Shown piece by piece: positions 21,575-33,150 of a stretch of DNA of 64,000 nt. The notes under the pieces are model-generated. The model saw only the letters and a list, made by a program, of their open reading frames with translations. It was not told the origin of the DNA and did no database searches. Origin of the DNA: Canna indica. Taxonomy: Eukaryota > Streptophyta > Magnoliopsida > Zingiberales > Cannaceae. The position numbers were made by a program, and so were the translations under genes. The first letter of the stretch is position 1. Every line of letters starts with the position of its first letter. The stretch lies in the NCBI GenBank assembly GCA_034359265.1, contig CP136890.1, forward strand, positions 95,195,501-95,259,500, given 5' to 3'.

Positions 21575-21604
<30 letters not shown>
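21575..21604. repeat. TA dinucleotide run
   Basis: About 30 bp of alternating TA just inside the right subterminal region. Confidence 0.9.
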
Positions 21605-21607
<3 letters not shown>

Positions 21608-21639
21608 CGTACGTTCTGCAGCTGAAATGAAATTTCAGC

Positions 21640-21990
21640 TGCTTACCGTACGCTCACGGGTTGAAATTTTCAACCCGTGATACTTGCTTCGACGACCGCG
21701 CGTTCGCGCGGGAAAACATTTCGACGCCACATGCGTCGAAATGGTGGCGTCGAAACATTTCGACGCCACCTGCGTCGAAACACTGGCGTCGAAATTTTTC
21801 GACGCCGATGCGTCGAAACGCTGGCGTCGAAATTTTTCGACGCTGCCTTTTCGACGAAAAAACGCCATATTTCCCGTTTTACATATCGACGTCTAATATA
21901 GACGTCGATATTTTTAAATTTTTTCGCATCCGTCCTTAAACATTTCGACGCTTCTTCGGACGTCAAAAAATAAACGTCGTTATTTCTAAA
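21640..21990. repeat. Subterminal repeats, right end of the CACTA-like element
   Basis: TTTCGACGCC, TGGCGTCGAAA and GCGTCGAAAC units repeat in alternating orientation at about 20-30 bp spacing, forming short hairpins. Confidence 0.8.
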
Positions 21991-22010
21991 TTTTCTTGTT
22001 GTGAGACACT

Positions 22011-22770
22011 TAGATGCTTCAAAAATCATTATCACACAATTGAGAAATGATTATGAAGTTATGTTTTAAACCATCAACTAGTAAGACATTCTTAATACAA
22101 GGGTATAGAAATATATATACTTATATTACCAATGCTTGATAGGATTACAAATAAATTGATATCTCCGATCATTTGCTTTGAGTAACCACTATCTGACACC
22201 CATGTACTCATATGTGCTTGATGATGGCTCTCCACCTACAAGTGGAGAAGAAACAACCTTGGATGCCCAAATATTTTTTGGTCATTGAGTGTTAGTCAAT
22301 TTTGTCTTTTTGGAACCCAAGTAAATCTACCATGAGGTTCCTCTTAAGTGCACAATCTCTAATCATGTGTCCATAAATTTCACAACAAAAATAATAAGAA
22401 TGAAATTAAGTGGAATAGTGAGTATGAACATGAGCATGGGAATGAGCATGTGATGGTTTTCTAATATTACTAGCATGTGATGCATGATCATTTCAAGTTT
22501 CCTTGCATGAGTGTTATTTATAAAGATTTATTTTCCTTTATAAGTTCTTTGAATCTATTTCTAATGACATTAAACTCATCATGCATTTGTTCAAATTCAT
22601 GTTCTAATTCTTCTTGAGTATAAGTAATTTCACCAAAAGTAAAGGTTACATCATCATCCTTTGTCACGAGGCAAAGGTTGGTTCTTTCCTTCTTTGAGTC
22701 TTCCTCACTTGATGAGGATTCACTTTCATCCTAAAATGACATCAACTTTCGACACGATCGTCCTCCGAAG
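22011..22770 (-). pseudogene. Copia gag zinc knuckle and protease fragment (upstream half)
   Basis: Minus-strand reading in order: SSSSEEDSKKERTNLCLV, ITYTQEELEHEFEQM, a CCHC-like knuckle region with GHMIRDCALKR (about 22330-22370), then a protease-side WVSDSGYSKQMIGD (about 22165-22205), then VLLVDGLKHN and ISQLCDNDF just before the CACTA insertion. The order gag tail, CCHC, D-S-G, LLVDGLKHNLLSISQ is standard for plant Copia of the Sire lineage. Stops are present throughout. The reading continues at 18907 on the other side of the inserted element. Confidence 0.8.
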
Positions 22771-22988
22771 TCGTTGCGACTTGTTTCCACGCGATTTGAC
22801 AAACTTCATATGTGTATCATTCTATCAACCTCAGCTCAAAAGTTGAGAAATGAGTTCGTTTCATGTTTATTAGTATCAAAACTAAGATTGATACCATGGT
22901 TGAACCCTTGGGCCAACAGTACATCTCTCGTGGCAAATAGACATGTCTTTAATTTGTTGGCTTGGACAGATAATTAATTGTCGTGGAT
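22771..22988. other. Spacer
   Basis: Possibly more decayed Copia gag on the minus strand; no motif is firm enough to call. Confidence 0.35.
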
Positions 22989-22993
22989 ATATT

Positions 22994-24032
22994 TGTTAGG
23001 AAGAAAACGGATCTTCTTGCAATGATCCAAAAATCCAAACGCCAAAAATAATATATCCAAAACTAATAAATTCAGAAAAAAAAAAAAAAAAAAAAAACAT
23101 TAAAATTTACGTGGTTCGACCCGGAGGGGTACCGATCCTACATTCATGGGGAGAAGAGGGCACTGATCTTTATTAATGAGAGAAGAAATCCGGCCAATAC
23201 AAGAGAATCAGAATAAAATTAATAACTAAACTGTAAAGAAAAATATTGTCTGAAATCGGTATTTTTTTGCACCTCGGAATTTGAAAAATATGAATGCGGC
23301 GTCCTGCACTTTTGATCTTCTTGCTTCTGTCTGAGACGATGTACTGAAGGGGAAAAGAGCCTCTGAAAAAATGAACCTTGCTTGGGAAACAGAGCTTTTG
23401 GGATGATCTGAAACTATATATTAGACTATCTTTTATACTAGAAGGAGGAGCCGACGTCCTGCAATATTTCAGTGCGATAAAAAACCTGAGGCATCAAATT
23501 TAATCACACGACTGTAGCAATTTATTTACCAAATAATTAGGAAAGCTTTGACAGAAATATGTGCAAGAGAGACTGTGCATTTGAGGCAGTGGCGTGCGAA
23601 CAAATAAAAAACCCTTTATTCATCATGTAATTATGCCTCAATTGCTTGCTAAGTAAACCCAACTTTGATTAATTTCATGTTTTGACCGAAGCAAACAAAA
23701 GATAGTCATTAAAAGAAATTTTGATTTGCGTGTAACGCTAAGTCTGCAACTTTATCTCCTTGAGGCATTGACCGATCAAAACTGCACAACTTCAATTAAT
23801 GTATTGAAACAATTCATGTAATGTTTCATGAAAGTTTAAAGGATAATGCTGCGGCGGCAGCACCATGTCCATTACATGGTGCTAATAGGTGGGCTCAGCT
23901 CACATGCTTGGCCCACCTAGGCCGGGCTGAGCCTAATGAATAGTAGTAGATTTTTTTTCCTTTTTTTTTTTTCATAAACTAGTTTGGCTCATTTTGAATT
24001 CGGATCGGGTTTAAATTGAATCAACTCTCACA
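22994..24032 (+). mobile_element. Probable solo LTR (Copia, Tork-like), 1039 bp
   Basis: Starts TGTTAGGAAG and ends CTCTCACA, with ATATT on both sides (22989-22993 and 24033-24037). About 100 bp inside is TTTACGTGGTTCGACCC followed by a GGGGAGAAGAGGG/TTTATTAATGAGAGAAG stretch, a layout familiar from plant Tork-type LTRs. A run of about 24 A (23074-23098) interrupts the left part. The 5-bp duplication is AT-only and could be chance, so the right boundary is the weak point. Confidence 0.55.
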
Positions 24033-24115
24033 ATATTATTAGTGATATAATATATATATAATGAAACATAAAACATGATGAAATATCGATTTGAAATTTT
24101 GATTATGAAAATTAA

Positions 24116-24600
24116 TAGGGGTGAGCGAGTCTGGGCACCATGTATTTTTTATGATACCTGGACCTACCATGTATAAGATTGATTCCTAAGTTTTGGACTC
24201 GAACCCTACCCTGTTGGGATCTACAATCAGACTCTACCCAAAACATGTGGTATAGTACAGGCAGGTTTTGGGTACCCTGTTGGAAGTTATTCATTTTACA
24301 AGTTTCAGGATAAATGAATCTCGGATACCCTATTGGAACCTATAAATTTATAGGTTCATGGTATCTTGTTAGAACTTGTTCGTTTATAGGTTCAAGGTAC
24401 AGGTTCTGGGTACTGATTTTTATTCTCAGTATCTAATGTGTTGGACTCAGAAGTAGAATCAATTTTAATCAGTTCCTTAATTTTTATCTCAGATCCTACC
24501 CAAATTCAATTCAGGTATATGCAGAACTTACCTGATCCCCACCCAATCGAGTAGGTTCCAATCGATTCCGGATCTACTCAATACCTATTCGCACCCCTAA
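24116..24600. mobile_element. hAT MITE, about 485 bp
   Basis: Ends TAGGGGTG(A)GCGAG and, inverted, TAGGGGTGCGAATAGG. The flanks AAAATTAA (24108-24115) and AAAATTGA (24601-24608) match at 7 of 8. The interior repeats GGTACCCTGTTGGAA and TATAGGTTCA words. No coding sequence. Sister copy at 30367-30934. Confidence 0.75.
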
Positions 24601-24608
24601 AAATTGAT

Positions 24609-25049
24609 GTCATCAATTATTGCAAGAAAAATTCTAGATAAATTGTTTTTTAAAGAATTTATTTTTTATTTTTATTACATATTTACATAATTGAAGAAAT
24701 TATTTTTTTATTTTAACATTAAAGAATCACAAAGTCTCGTGACAAAAATGTTTTCATAAAAAGTAAAGAGAATAAAATTATATAATTGCAATATTTTTAT
24801 TATATTATTGCAATTAAAACAAAGAGAACCAAAACTTAAAATATAATTTCAATTTTATAAGAAAAACTATTTATATTATAAAATAATTTTTAATATTGTA
24901 TTTTTATATTTGTCAAATTATAAAATATTTGATACACTCAAAGTTTGAATTATCACTTTTATTTTTTTATTTTTAAAATTTATTATTATATTTATTGAAG
25001 AAAACCATTAGTTTCAAATTAATTTTTAATATTTAATATTACATATACA
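24609..25049. other. Very AT-rich intergenic DNA
   Basis: Nothing recognised. Confidence 0.5.
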
Positions 25050-25475
25050 TAGTTAATTATTAAACAAATAATTAAATGAGTATTTAACGAGTTTGTTCGT
25101 AAACATTAAATTAACGAGTATTTTGACAAGCTTGTTCACGAACATTAATCGATTACTTAAACAAGTATTTAAACGAGTTTGTTCGCGCACGGTAAACGAG
25201 AATTTACACGAGCTTGTTTGCGAATAGTAAACGAGCATTTAAATGAGTGCATTTGCAAATAGTAAATGAGTATTTTAAACGAGCTCGTTTGTGAACAATA
25301 AACAATTATTTAACCGGGCTCGTTTGTGAATAGTAAACGAGCGCGTTCGCGAACATAGACTAGTCGAGCTCATCTATGTTGATCGAACTTGGCTTTTTTA
25401 CTAAACGAACATAAATAAGCCATAATTAAACGAGTATGTTCACGAGTGTATTGGTTCGCTTACAACCCTAAATAA
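25050..25475. repeat. Minisatellite-like end of a hAT-type element
   Basis: About eight irregular units around TAAACGAG(C/T)(A/T)TTTAAACGAG and CTCGTTTGTGAA(T/C)A. They end at GGTTCGCTTACAACCCTA (about 25456-25473), which read on the minus strand gives TAGGGTTGTAAGCG, a hAT-like terminus. No opposite terminus was found. Confidence 0.6.
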
Positions 25476-26319
25476 CATACTTGGCGGCTTAGTGACAATA
25501 GTATTTGAATAAATTAAAGGAGACAACATAGTTTTTACTTAAGAAGAGAGATCTGGATAGATCAGAGTTGCATGGTTGATCACGAGTGTTGTTGCTAAAG
25601 GAACGAACCTTATCCTTGGGACAAGGGGTCGACGAGACAACACTTACACTTTCCCTTGGAGGTGTCAGTAGCAATTAAAATCGTTCTCAAGACAAGACAA
25701 CTCTTCTAGAGACCCAGACATTGCTTCCTCATACACAAAAAAAAAAACATTTTGCAAAATGACACTACATGCCACCGAGGAAGCTCCTTTGTTTTCAATG
25801 GCAATGGACAAGAGGTGACAAAATTCGTGTCTTTCCAAACTTCACGTGTTATACCTCTCTTAGGATTATCCTCATTAAGAAGAATATCACTTAAGAGAGC
25901 ATGCAACGAAAATAGTAAAGAACAAGTACAAGGATCTATGATCATGTAGTAAAAATAGATACAATGATGGTAATAGTGAATTATACAATGAATGAATCCA
26001 TATAACTCTTGAAAAATAAAATTGGCGCATGTCGCTATTCTATTTAATTGTACTTTCTCAACTATTAGCTCATTATTGTAAACTTGAGGCAAACACAAAA
26101 GGAATCAGCGAAAGACCGAGGCTGAGTAGGATAATGTTAATATAATCAAACACTAAAGTAGCATAATATGAATATGATGCACTATAATTTATGCATCTTA
26201 AAACCAACTGTAGATATTAACTTATGTCATCAAATATTACTATGTAACTCCCATGATGCATCGACATATTATACGCCAAACTTAGTATAGACTATGTCAA
26301 ACAACTATATACAATAACA
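25476..26319. other. Unassigned intergenic DNA
   Basis: Moderately GC-containing stretch at 25540-25860. On the minus strand a run including DNPKRGITREVW and KTKELPRWHVV stays open for about 130 codons (25706-26098) but its other half is Tyr/His/Ile-rich low-complexity sequence. No family recognised; left uncalled as a gene. Confidence 0.35.
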
Positions 26320-26324
26320 TTATG

Positions 26325-26790
26325 AGCCCATTTGGTATCCCGTATAAGCATCTTATATAGTATTAGGATAATATTATACAGTATTTGAGAATGATATTAA
26401 CTAATACATGCACTAAAAATAGTATCATATAAGTTGTCATAAGTTGTATTAGTAATACACTCTCATCGCTCTTCATTAGCCTGCACTAGAACTTTTAATA
26501 TTTTGGATACTCATTTTACATTTAGTCAAAAATTAAAATATATTTAAAAATAATAAATAATTTTAATTTTAATTTATAAAATATTTTTTATGATAAAATA
26601 TATTATATAATTTTTATATTATATCATATTATATATGTTAGTCAATGCAAACTAGTCAATACATATTAGTACTATACATGCTAGTACATGTGTGTACCAA
26701 ATATTGTATAATTAATAATAATATAATACATGCTAGTACTATACATGTTAGTCAATACAGACTAGTACTATACAAAATACCAAACGAGCC
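26325..26790. mobile_element. MITE, 466 bp, with 5-bp direct repeats
   Basis: Inverted ends (G)AGCCCATTTGGTAT at the left and, on the minus strand, GGCTCGTTTGGTAT at the right. TTATG flanks both sides (26320-26324 and 26791-26795). The interior is AT-rich with several TACTATACATG(C/T)TAGT units. The superfamily is unclear: the end sequence is Harbinger/hAT-like, and a 5-bp duplication fits neither cleanly. Confidence 0.65.
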
Positions 26791-26795
26791 TTATG

Positions 26796-28450
26796 TACAC
26801 TGAACTCAGACAACTCATAACAGTATAACACCACATCTATAACATGTATCATGCGTCAAAATGACATAATGAGAAATTAACCACACTGTCAAGCTCTTAA
26901 CATTATTTACCGATCGAGAGCAGAAAATGGACAAGGGCTTTGTAGGTTTCCTCCTGCACTCTTGCCCCGGAGAGTGATCCTCCCTGGATGCTTGTACATG
27001 TAGAACGATTATCTAAAAATAGCCCATAGGCACTGCGCATATTCCCCCACGCCGAAGTGCATCCTTGGATCACCGATGTCCTGCTTATAAGCTCCCTCTG
27101 GTCCAATGGGCCGCAAAAGCATCCCAGCCCAATAGCTTGATGGCTAAGGACTACAATAAGATCAACTCTTAATAATATAACGATAACTCGTGTAAACTAT
27201 ACTAACTCTATAGCACGACGTAGCATGACGATAATATATATGTATGTATCTCTAATTATTTTGAACACATGTAACTTATATATATCAAACTCACAAACCA
27301 CTGAATATTCATATAAAACTTAGCATGAATGAATGTTAATTCATAATATTAACACTTCGCAGCACATGAAGCATTAACACTATTAACACAAATATTAAAC
27401 TCTAATAGTGCACATGTATGTATCACGCTTCACAAATGTTGTAACCTAAGACAAATAACCCATGTAGCATGTTGCACCAAAAATGTCTCATGCATCATGC
27501 CACGGTTCGGTGGCCTGGCGTCGCTAGCGACAGTACCGAAGCTTGGCGTTGCTTGTGGCGGCGCCACGGCATGGCGTTGCTCACGACGACGCCTACCGCA
27601 GTCCGACGACCTAGTGCTGCTGCAACCCCAACAGCTTGACCTTGCTGCTCGCAACAGAATCTACCGATGGCCTAACACTGCTTATAGCATCACCTGCCAC
27701 AGACAGCCCCGACTACTACTGGCAACTCGAGAGTAACTTTATAAAAACTCCAAGAATTTCTCCAATAACAACGAATCTTATTATTCATAATCATGTGTTT
27801 ACACAATTTTGCCATTGTAGGAAAAGAAGGGGGTGAGTCCTATATACTTGGTTTGCACATAAATCATCAATTCGCAGTCTTATTCTCCTCGAACGATAGT
27901 TGATGCCTCAAATCCTCTAAAAATAAATCATTGAGGCTTTAAATACACTTTGCTTGAGGGACTTTGTGAAAATAGCTTTCGATAATAGCTTCAATTGATA
28001 TTTTTTAAAAAAAAATAGAAAATTAGAGAAAAATAATTATTCTACATTTTTCGGGCATAACATCAAGGGCGTGAAAGAGACAGGAGAACGACAGCCCATT
28101 CACGTCCATCTTGAGGGCTCTTCTTTTTTTTGTCTTGAGGCCATTTAACTTGGGTTCTTTTTACCTACACTTGCTAAAGTTTTGACAAAATTATTATGCA
28201 CTTTCATGTGGTAGTTTTATGTTTCATGAGACACCCATCAAAGTTTGGGCTCATAACTCAGCCCACCACATAAAATTCATGAGCGAATTGAGCTTCATCT
28301 AACAGCCGACATACAAACATCATCTAGATTCGCGAATCCAATATAATCAGTACGTCCCATTCCAGACCCATAAATCTCACCGAGCTCAATGACGTCACCA
28401 CTTGACCCGTTTAAGACGTCACACACCTCAAACCAACATGATAGTAAGAG
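26796..28450. other. Unassigned region with a GC-rich block
   Basis: Mixed-composition DNA. 27490-27740 is GC-rich with repeated TGGCGTTGCT/GGCGTCGCT words and open frames on both strands that share no recognisable domain. 28080-28440 includes GACGTCA words. The texture resembles gypsy-type LTR sequence (compare 15766-18119), but no ends or duplication were found. Confidence 0.35.
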
Positions 28451-30358
28451 CCGGCTAACTGACCATTCAACCAACTATATTAAAAATAACTACAATAAAT
28501 AATAATAAATTTACAAGCGATAATTAAAGGGATGTACGTAGTTGTCCGAGGAGTAGTTTGGATTACATCAATGATTTGAGGGGGAAGAAGGTCCGGTCAA
28601 CAACCGGATCCAATTCGGATCCTTGGACCAAATTTTATGGTAATTTTGTTGTTTTCTCTAGCGAGGAAGTCAAACATAATTCCGGGTGTTAGGGATTTAA
28701 TCCCCTTGTCTTCTCTCGCAATGAACCACCAAGTCATATCTTTCTAGAATTCGGTGAAAATTAAAATAAGAAAAAAAACAGTATCAAATGCATGATCACT
28801 AGGCATACTATTAATTAATTAGCTAACCTATGGCATGATTAGGGTGGGTTTTGGCCATTGGAATGCACCAATTAATTTAAAAGTGATTGGGTTAATTGCA
28901 ATGTTGGGTTTGGGCATTGTAATGATTGTGTTGAATGGCTGAGTGTTTATTGTGTGTGATAGAATACAAATTTGATGACCTCTATAGAAGTTTCTATGCC
29001 GATGGCACTACGCATTTTACTTAGCATTAATTAATGATTTTTAAATATATTGTGTTCAAACCTTTTAGTTCTAGCAAGATGGCCGACACATGTTATGATT
29101 TTAGAAAAGGTTGTCTTATTGAATAAGTGTTTGGTGGAAGTACTTGTGTGTCTTCAAAAAGGTTCCAAAGTATTATATTCAAAATTTTAAAAATAACTAG
29201 TAAAAAGTATATCAATAATGTAGAAGATGGAATGATATAGTTTGCAAAGGTTGGCTTTTTCTGAATATTTTTTTTTTGAAAAAAAAATAGAAATAAAATA
29301 ATTTTGTCAAAATTATCGTATTATATATTTTTAAAATTTATAGAATTGTAAATTGAATGAAATAGACAATAGAACTTATTTTTTTTGGAAATAATAAAAA
29401 TTAGCCCTTATTTAGTCCATATAAGTTATGTTAATAAGTGAGAAAATAAAGACCGCATACAAATATATGGTGTTCATTATGCGGCTGCATAGACCATTTT
29501 TTAAAAGCATGGTGCTGAATTATTTTAGTTACAAAACTCATCTTTGCGATAGCATATTGGAACATTAATGAATCTTCCTCTTTGTCATGCTTCAACTTTA
29601 AATTAACAACAATAACTAGATTTATGTGCCTAATTGATGTTGGTCTTCAAATAAAAAAGTATCAAACACATGTTCCTCCTAAAAAAACAAAAAAAAAAGG
29701 GGGGGGGGGGGGGGGAATCTTTAGCAATACAACACACAATTCATTTCACATAGCAAACTATTTTGGAGAAAGAACTACGGCGCATCTTATTCTTTACTTT
29801 TTGCTCAACTAATTAGTGATGGAAAGTGGAACATGTCTCACTAGTTTATTGGTCGAAGAGAACAAAGGAGATATATATTGATGGATGCTGCTAAAAAGTA
29901 TTGAATATAGATAAAGAAATTAAAAAGGGTCATAGTAAAACCTAAGTGAGCACTAAGGAAAATCGCATGCATAATTGCATATTGAATAAAAGTAATGCTA
30001 ATCACTAATTTAATTTAATTGAAGTAGCAATTGGTGGAATAATCTCAACTCAATAATTACTATGAGCAATTATTAGCCCAATGAAATCATATTATATTGC
30101 ATCTACTGGGCGAGAAAAGCCCTAAAATTCGGATGAAAGAGGAAGCATCGATCTCTATCCAATAATCCTTTAGAAAAGAGGCTAAAGACGAGCCAAAAAG
30201 ACATGCTTAATAATTGATGGTATCTTAAAAAGTAGAAGATAACTGAAATAAACGAGGGACGAAGTCCATTCGACGTGATTATGTTCAGTCGGCTAAATGT
30301 CTTTATTTGTGTTATTATATATAATCTTATATTAAATGTTGGCAGTAAAATGCTCATT
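28451..30358. other. Intergenic DNA with a G18 homopolymer
   Basis: No gene recognised. A run of about eighteen G at 29699-29716 follows an A-run. 28850-28950 has an internally repeated GGGTTTTGGCCATTG/GGGTTTGGGCATTG word but no clear element. Confidence 0.5.
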
Positions 30359-30366
30359 GTCAATCC

Positions 30367-30934
30367 TAGGGGTGTGCACGGATATCGAATAGACCCGGAA
30401 TCAGTTGGAACCGATCCGATCAGGTAGGTTCCGGGTAGATCCAAATTAAATTCGGATATAATTCTGGTAACAAATTAATCAAGGAATCGATTAAAAACCG
30501 GTTTCGGTTCCGGGTCCAACACGTTGGGACCCGGAACCGAAACTGGTATCAAGTTATATATATTTAATTATTTAACTCGAATTCGATATATTAGATAATA
30601 GATATATTTAATTAGGAGCCTATTTATAATTTCTCAATATAATTTATTGATTACACTACATATATTATTATTATTGCCACAAAACAATAATAGAAATTAT
30701 AGTGAACATTAACAAACTCTTTCATTCATTAATTCATTATTTTCTATTCACACTAATAAAATTAAATAGGTGATCCAATAGGGTACCTGGAACCGGAACC
30801 GATGGTTCCGAGTAGGGTCCGATTCTATATTCCAACAGGGTAGGGTTCGGGTCCAAAATATAAGAACCGATCCTATATAGGATAAGATTCGGGTATCATG
30901 AAAATTACAGGGTACTTGGACCCGCTCACCCCTA
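30367..30934. mobile_element. hAT MITE, 568 bp
   Basis: Ends TAGGGGTGTGCACGG and, on the minus strand, TAGGGGTGAGCGGGTCC. The flanking 8-mers GTCAATCC (30359-30366) and GTCAATCT (30935-30942) match at 7 of 8. The interior has GGTTCCGGGT/ACCCGGAACC words repeated in both orientations. Same family as 24116-24600. Confidence 0.85.
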
Positions 30935-31059
30935 GTCAATCTCAATCCACCCATAGTTTGGCGGTTAGACGTCTAAACTTAGATGTCGTTTGGTTGACAC
31001 AATTTCATGCAGAAAATTATACTTCTCGAGATCATGTTTTTTTCATAATAAAAAATATT

Positions 31060-31270
31060 AAAAAAATATGCATCGATTTACCGGCGCATGTGTCAGGCGT
31101 CGGTGCTCGGGAAACCGACGCTAGTTAGGCGTCAGTTTTTCCAAATTGGGCGTTAGCTCCAAGCGGATGCCAATTTATCCGGTGGAAGCTTGAAGTTGAC
31201 ATCAGTTTCAACGGGCGCCAACATTGAGCTGTCGCCCGATTCGAGGGGCACCAATTTCTAGGGTTTCTAC
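31060..31270. repeat. GC-rich remnant resembling CACTA/MULE subterminal repeats
   Basis: Repeated (G)GCGTC(A/G)GT, CCGACGCTAG and GGGCGCCAA words over 200 bp inside AT-rich DNA. No terminus or duplication identified. Confidence 0.4.
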
Positions 31271-32330
31271 CATTTTTGGCAAGTTTTAGTCCCACATTGT
31301 TAGTTTAGTTTTTCTTAAACGTCGTTAATTATGATAAACAACCTACAAAATCTTTGGTTAATTTATCATAATAAGATTAATATTTTTTTTAATATTAATG
31401 AAATAATTTTTAAACTATTTTTTTTCGCAGTCGTTAACCAACAATGTGGGGTTATTATTTTAAACATTAATAATTTTTTTCCTCACCATTTTTCACTTGT
31501 ATTCCTTCGCATTTAGAAAGGCCTAAAATAAAATTCCGACTTTAAATTGACACTGATTTTTCACTTGTATTTCTATTGTGTTTTTTTATTAGTCCTTAAA
31601 TTATATTTTTCATATTGTATAAATTTACATGGTAATAGCATAAAACCTTAGCACCGTATAAGCTTTACACAATGGGATGTCTGGTTTACACAATGGGATG
31701 TCCCAAACACCGTATATTGCATCCCTTTACAAGGTGTGCCAAACAGGTCATATATACAAATACTTATATAACATTTGCACTAATGTTATATACAAAATAA
31801 TTGACATTTGTACTGATTTTTATTGTAATATAGATGTGCATTAATATTTTTAAGACAATAATAGAACATTTATTCTTTGATGTTTACAATAATATATAGA
31901 AAAACATCATTGGTTCTACCGATCATACATCAAAGTCAAATATATTTTTATTTATAATTAGTTTTTTGTCGTTAAAGAGACGACAAATAAAATCGAGACG
32001 ACGGTGATGAATGACTCAAAAACTTATTTCATTCTTTCGCGTTAAAAGTAAATAATATTCACAATATAAAAAATAATACTCTCCTCCAAAACAAAAATAG
32101 CATATGATAAATTTACTTTCTTTTTAATATATCATTTAACCAGCCAATCAAATTATTTCAATAAAAATAAGACTAATGCAAATACTAATTACAATTTTCT
32201 CAAGGTAAGACTTCCTCAATAAAGATAAACAAAAGCATTAAAAAAAAAATCTTTCCGATAACGCATCATAAAATATACATATTACAATAAAATATACATA
32301 TTATTGTAAACTCCTATGTCCTATCCAACA
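31271..32330. other. AT-rich intergenic DNA
   Basis: Contains a local duplication TTTACACAATGGGATGTC near 31665-31700. No gene recognised. Confidence 0.45.
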
Positions 32331-32344
32331 AAAGAGGCATAAAA

Positions 32345-33150
32345 CTATAAAAGAGGTCATCACTTCACTTCACTCCCCATTTCCAATGCAAATAATACAC
32401 TGGCAGATCGTGTCAACCCCACCAACCTCTCTGTCTCTCTCTCTCTCTCTATCTCCATCGTTGTCGAGCAAGAAGAGCTCGAAGTTTGAAAACCGAGCAC
32501 CACTCGCCCTCCTTTCCACAAGCGCGGCTACCAATTCCCAAGCACTGAGCAAACCATCATCAGTCATCACCCCCCCCTCCATGACCATGAGAAGACACCT
32601 CTCCCTTTCCTTGTCTCACGTCAGACACACTCCAACGCAGTCCTGCAGGAACACACCGCCGCCCACTCCCGCTTTGTCTCGCCTTCGCCACCTCTCCCAG
32701 TGCCTCCCATCTCCCATCCATCTCTTCCTGTTCGTTCTGTGCTCCAAATGCTCGCGCTAGCGTCCGAAAGGTGCTCGACCTTTTGTCCCACACGCGCGCA
32801 TACTATATATGGCGCGGTGAAAACCCACTGTGGCAGCAGCCGAAAGGTGTTCGACCTTTTGTCATATATATGCGCGCATGCACGGCGCATAATAAAAAAA
32901 TCCACCCTCGCGCGCGGTGATGTCCGAGACCGAGAGGTGTTCGACCTTATTCCTCGCTGTCCGGCCGGCAGCCGTGTACAGAGAGGCTGATGGAAGCGCA
33001 CATGAGTTGTGTGGATCGTCGCTAGTGGCTGCAGACAATGTCTGGTCTGCAGCTGGATTTTTGCATGAACAGCTACAGACACAACTGTGGCGTATCTACA
33101 GCCAATGTACAGTTGGTGGTAGTCTCTTAATTTACAGGCATTAAAAAATA
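32345..33150 (+). other. Possible decayed gene 5' region (TATA box, CT tract, open frames)
   Basis: CTATAAAAGAGG at 32346 is a good TATA-box match and is followed by CACTTCACTTCACTCC and a CT tract (32428-32451). A GC-richer stretch then stays open in the plus frame 32386-32760, rich in Ser/Leu/Pro and resembling a transit-peptide-like or low-complexity leader. No domain follows and the frame closes, so I do not call a CDS. From 32764 a three-copy repeat begins. Confidence 0.35.
32764..32955. repeat. Three-copy repeat with a quasi-palindromic core
   Basis: CCGAAAGGTG(C/T)TCGACCTTTTGTC occurs near 32763 and 32839, and a shorter CGAGAGGTGTTCGACCTTAT occurs near 32931. Spacing is about 76 and 92 bp, and each copy is followed by CGCGCGCA- or GCGCGC-type DNA. 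The core AAGGT...ACCTT is an inverted repeat. Confidence 0.7.

Larger units (their letters stand above)
18912..22003 (-). mobile_element. CACTA-like transposon, 3.1 kb, inserted in a Copia relic
   Basis: Left end CACTACAACACATCG (18912), sharing its first 12 bases with the CACTA MITE end at 14315. The right end on the minus strand is CACAACAAGAAAATTTAG. AGA on both sides (18909-18911 and 22004-22006) would be the 3-bp duplication if the right terminus lost about three bases. A second reading is possible: TGAGACACT occurs at 18907-18915 and 22002-22010, a 9-bp direct repeat, which would suit another class such as MULE. Subterminal GACGTC/TTTCGACGCC repeats occupy both ends. Removing the element rejoins the Copia frame across EASKC/LIRN/VSSSD. 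It contains the end of one gene, a TAA array and a polypurine array. Confidence 0.75.

Noticed and set aside
25706..26098. 130-codon minus-strand frame
   Set aside because: Half is hydrophobic low-complexity sequence; no family recognised and no splice-supported extension.
27430..27836. GC-rich block as a coding exon
   Set aside because: Frames in both strands are open, the sequence has internal repeats and no motif is recognisable.
32386..33144. Several open frames of 75-153 codons
   Set aside because: Overlapping on both strands, low-complexity or repeat-derived, no recognisable domain; described only as a possible decayed gene leader.
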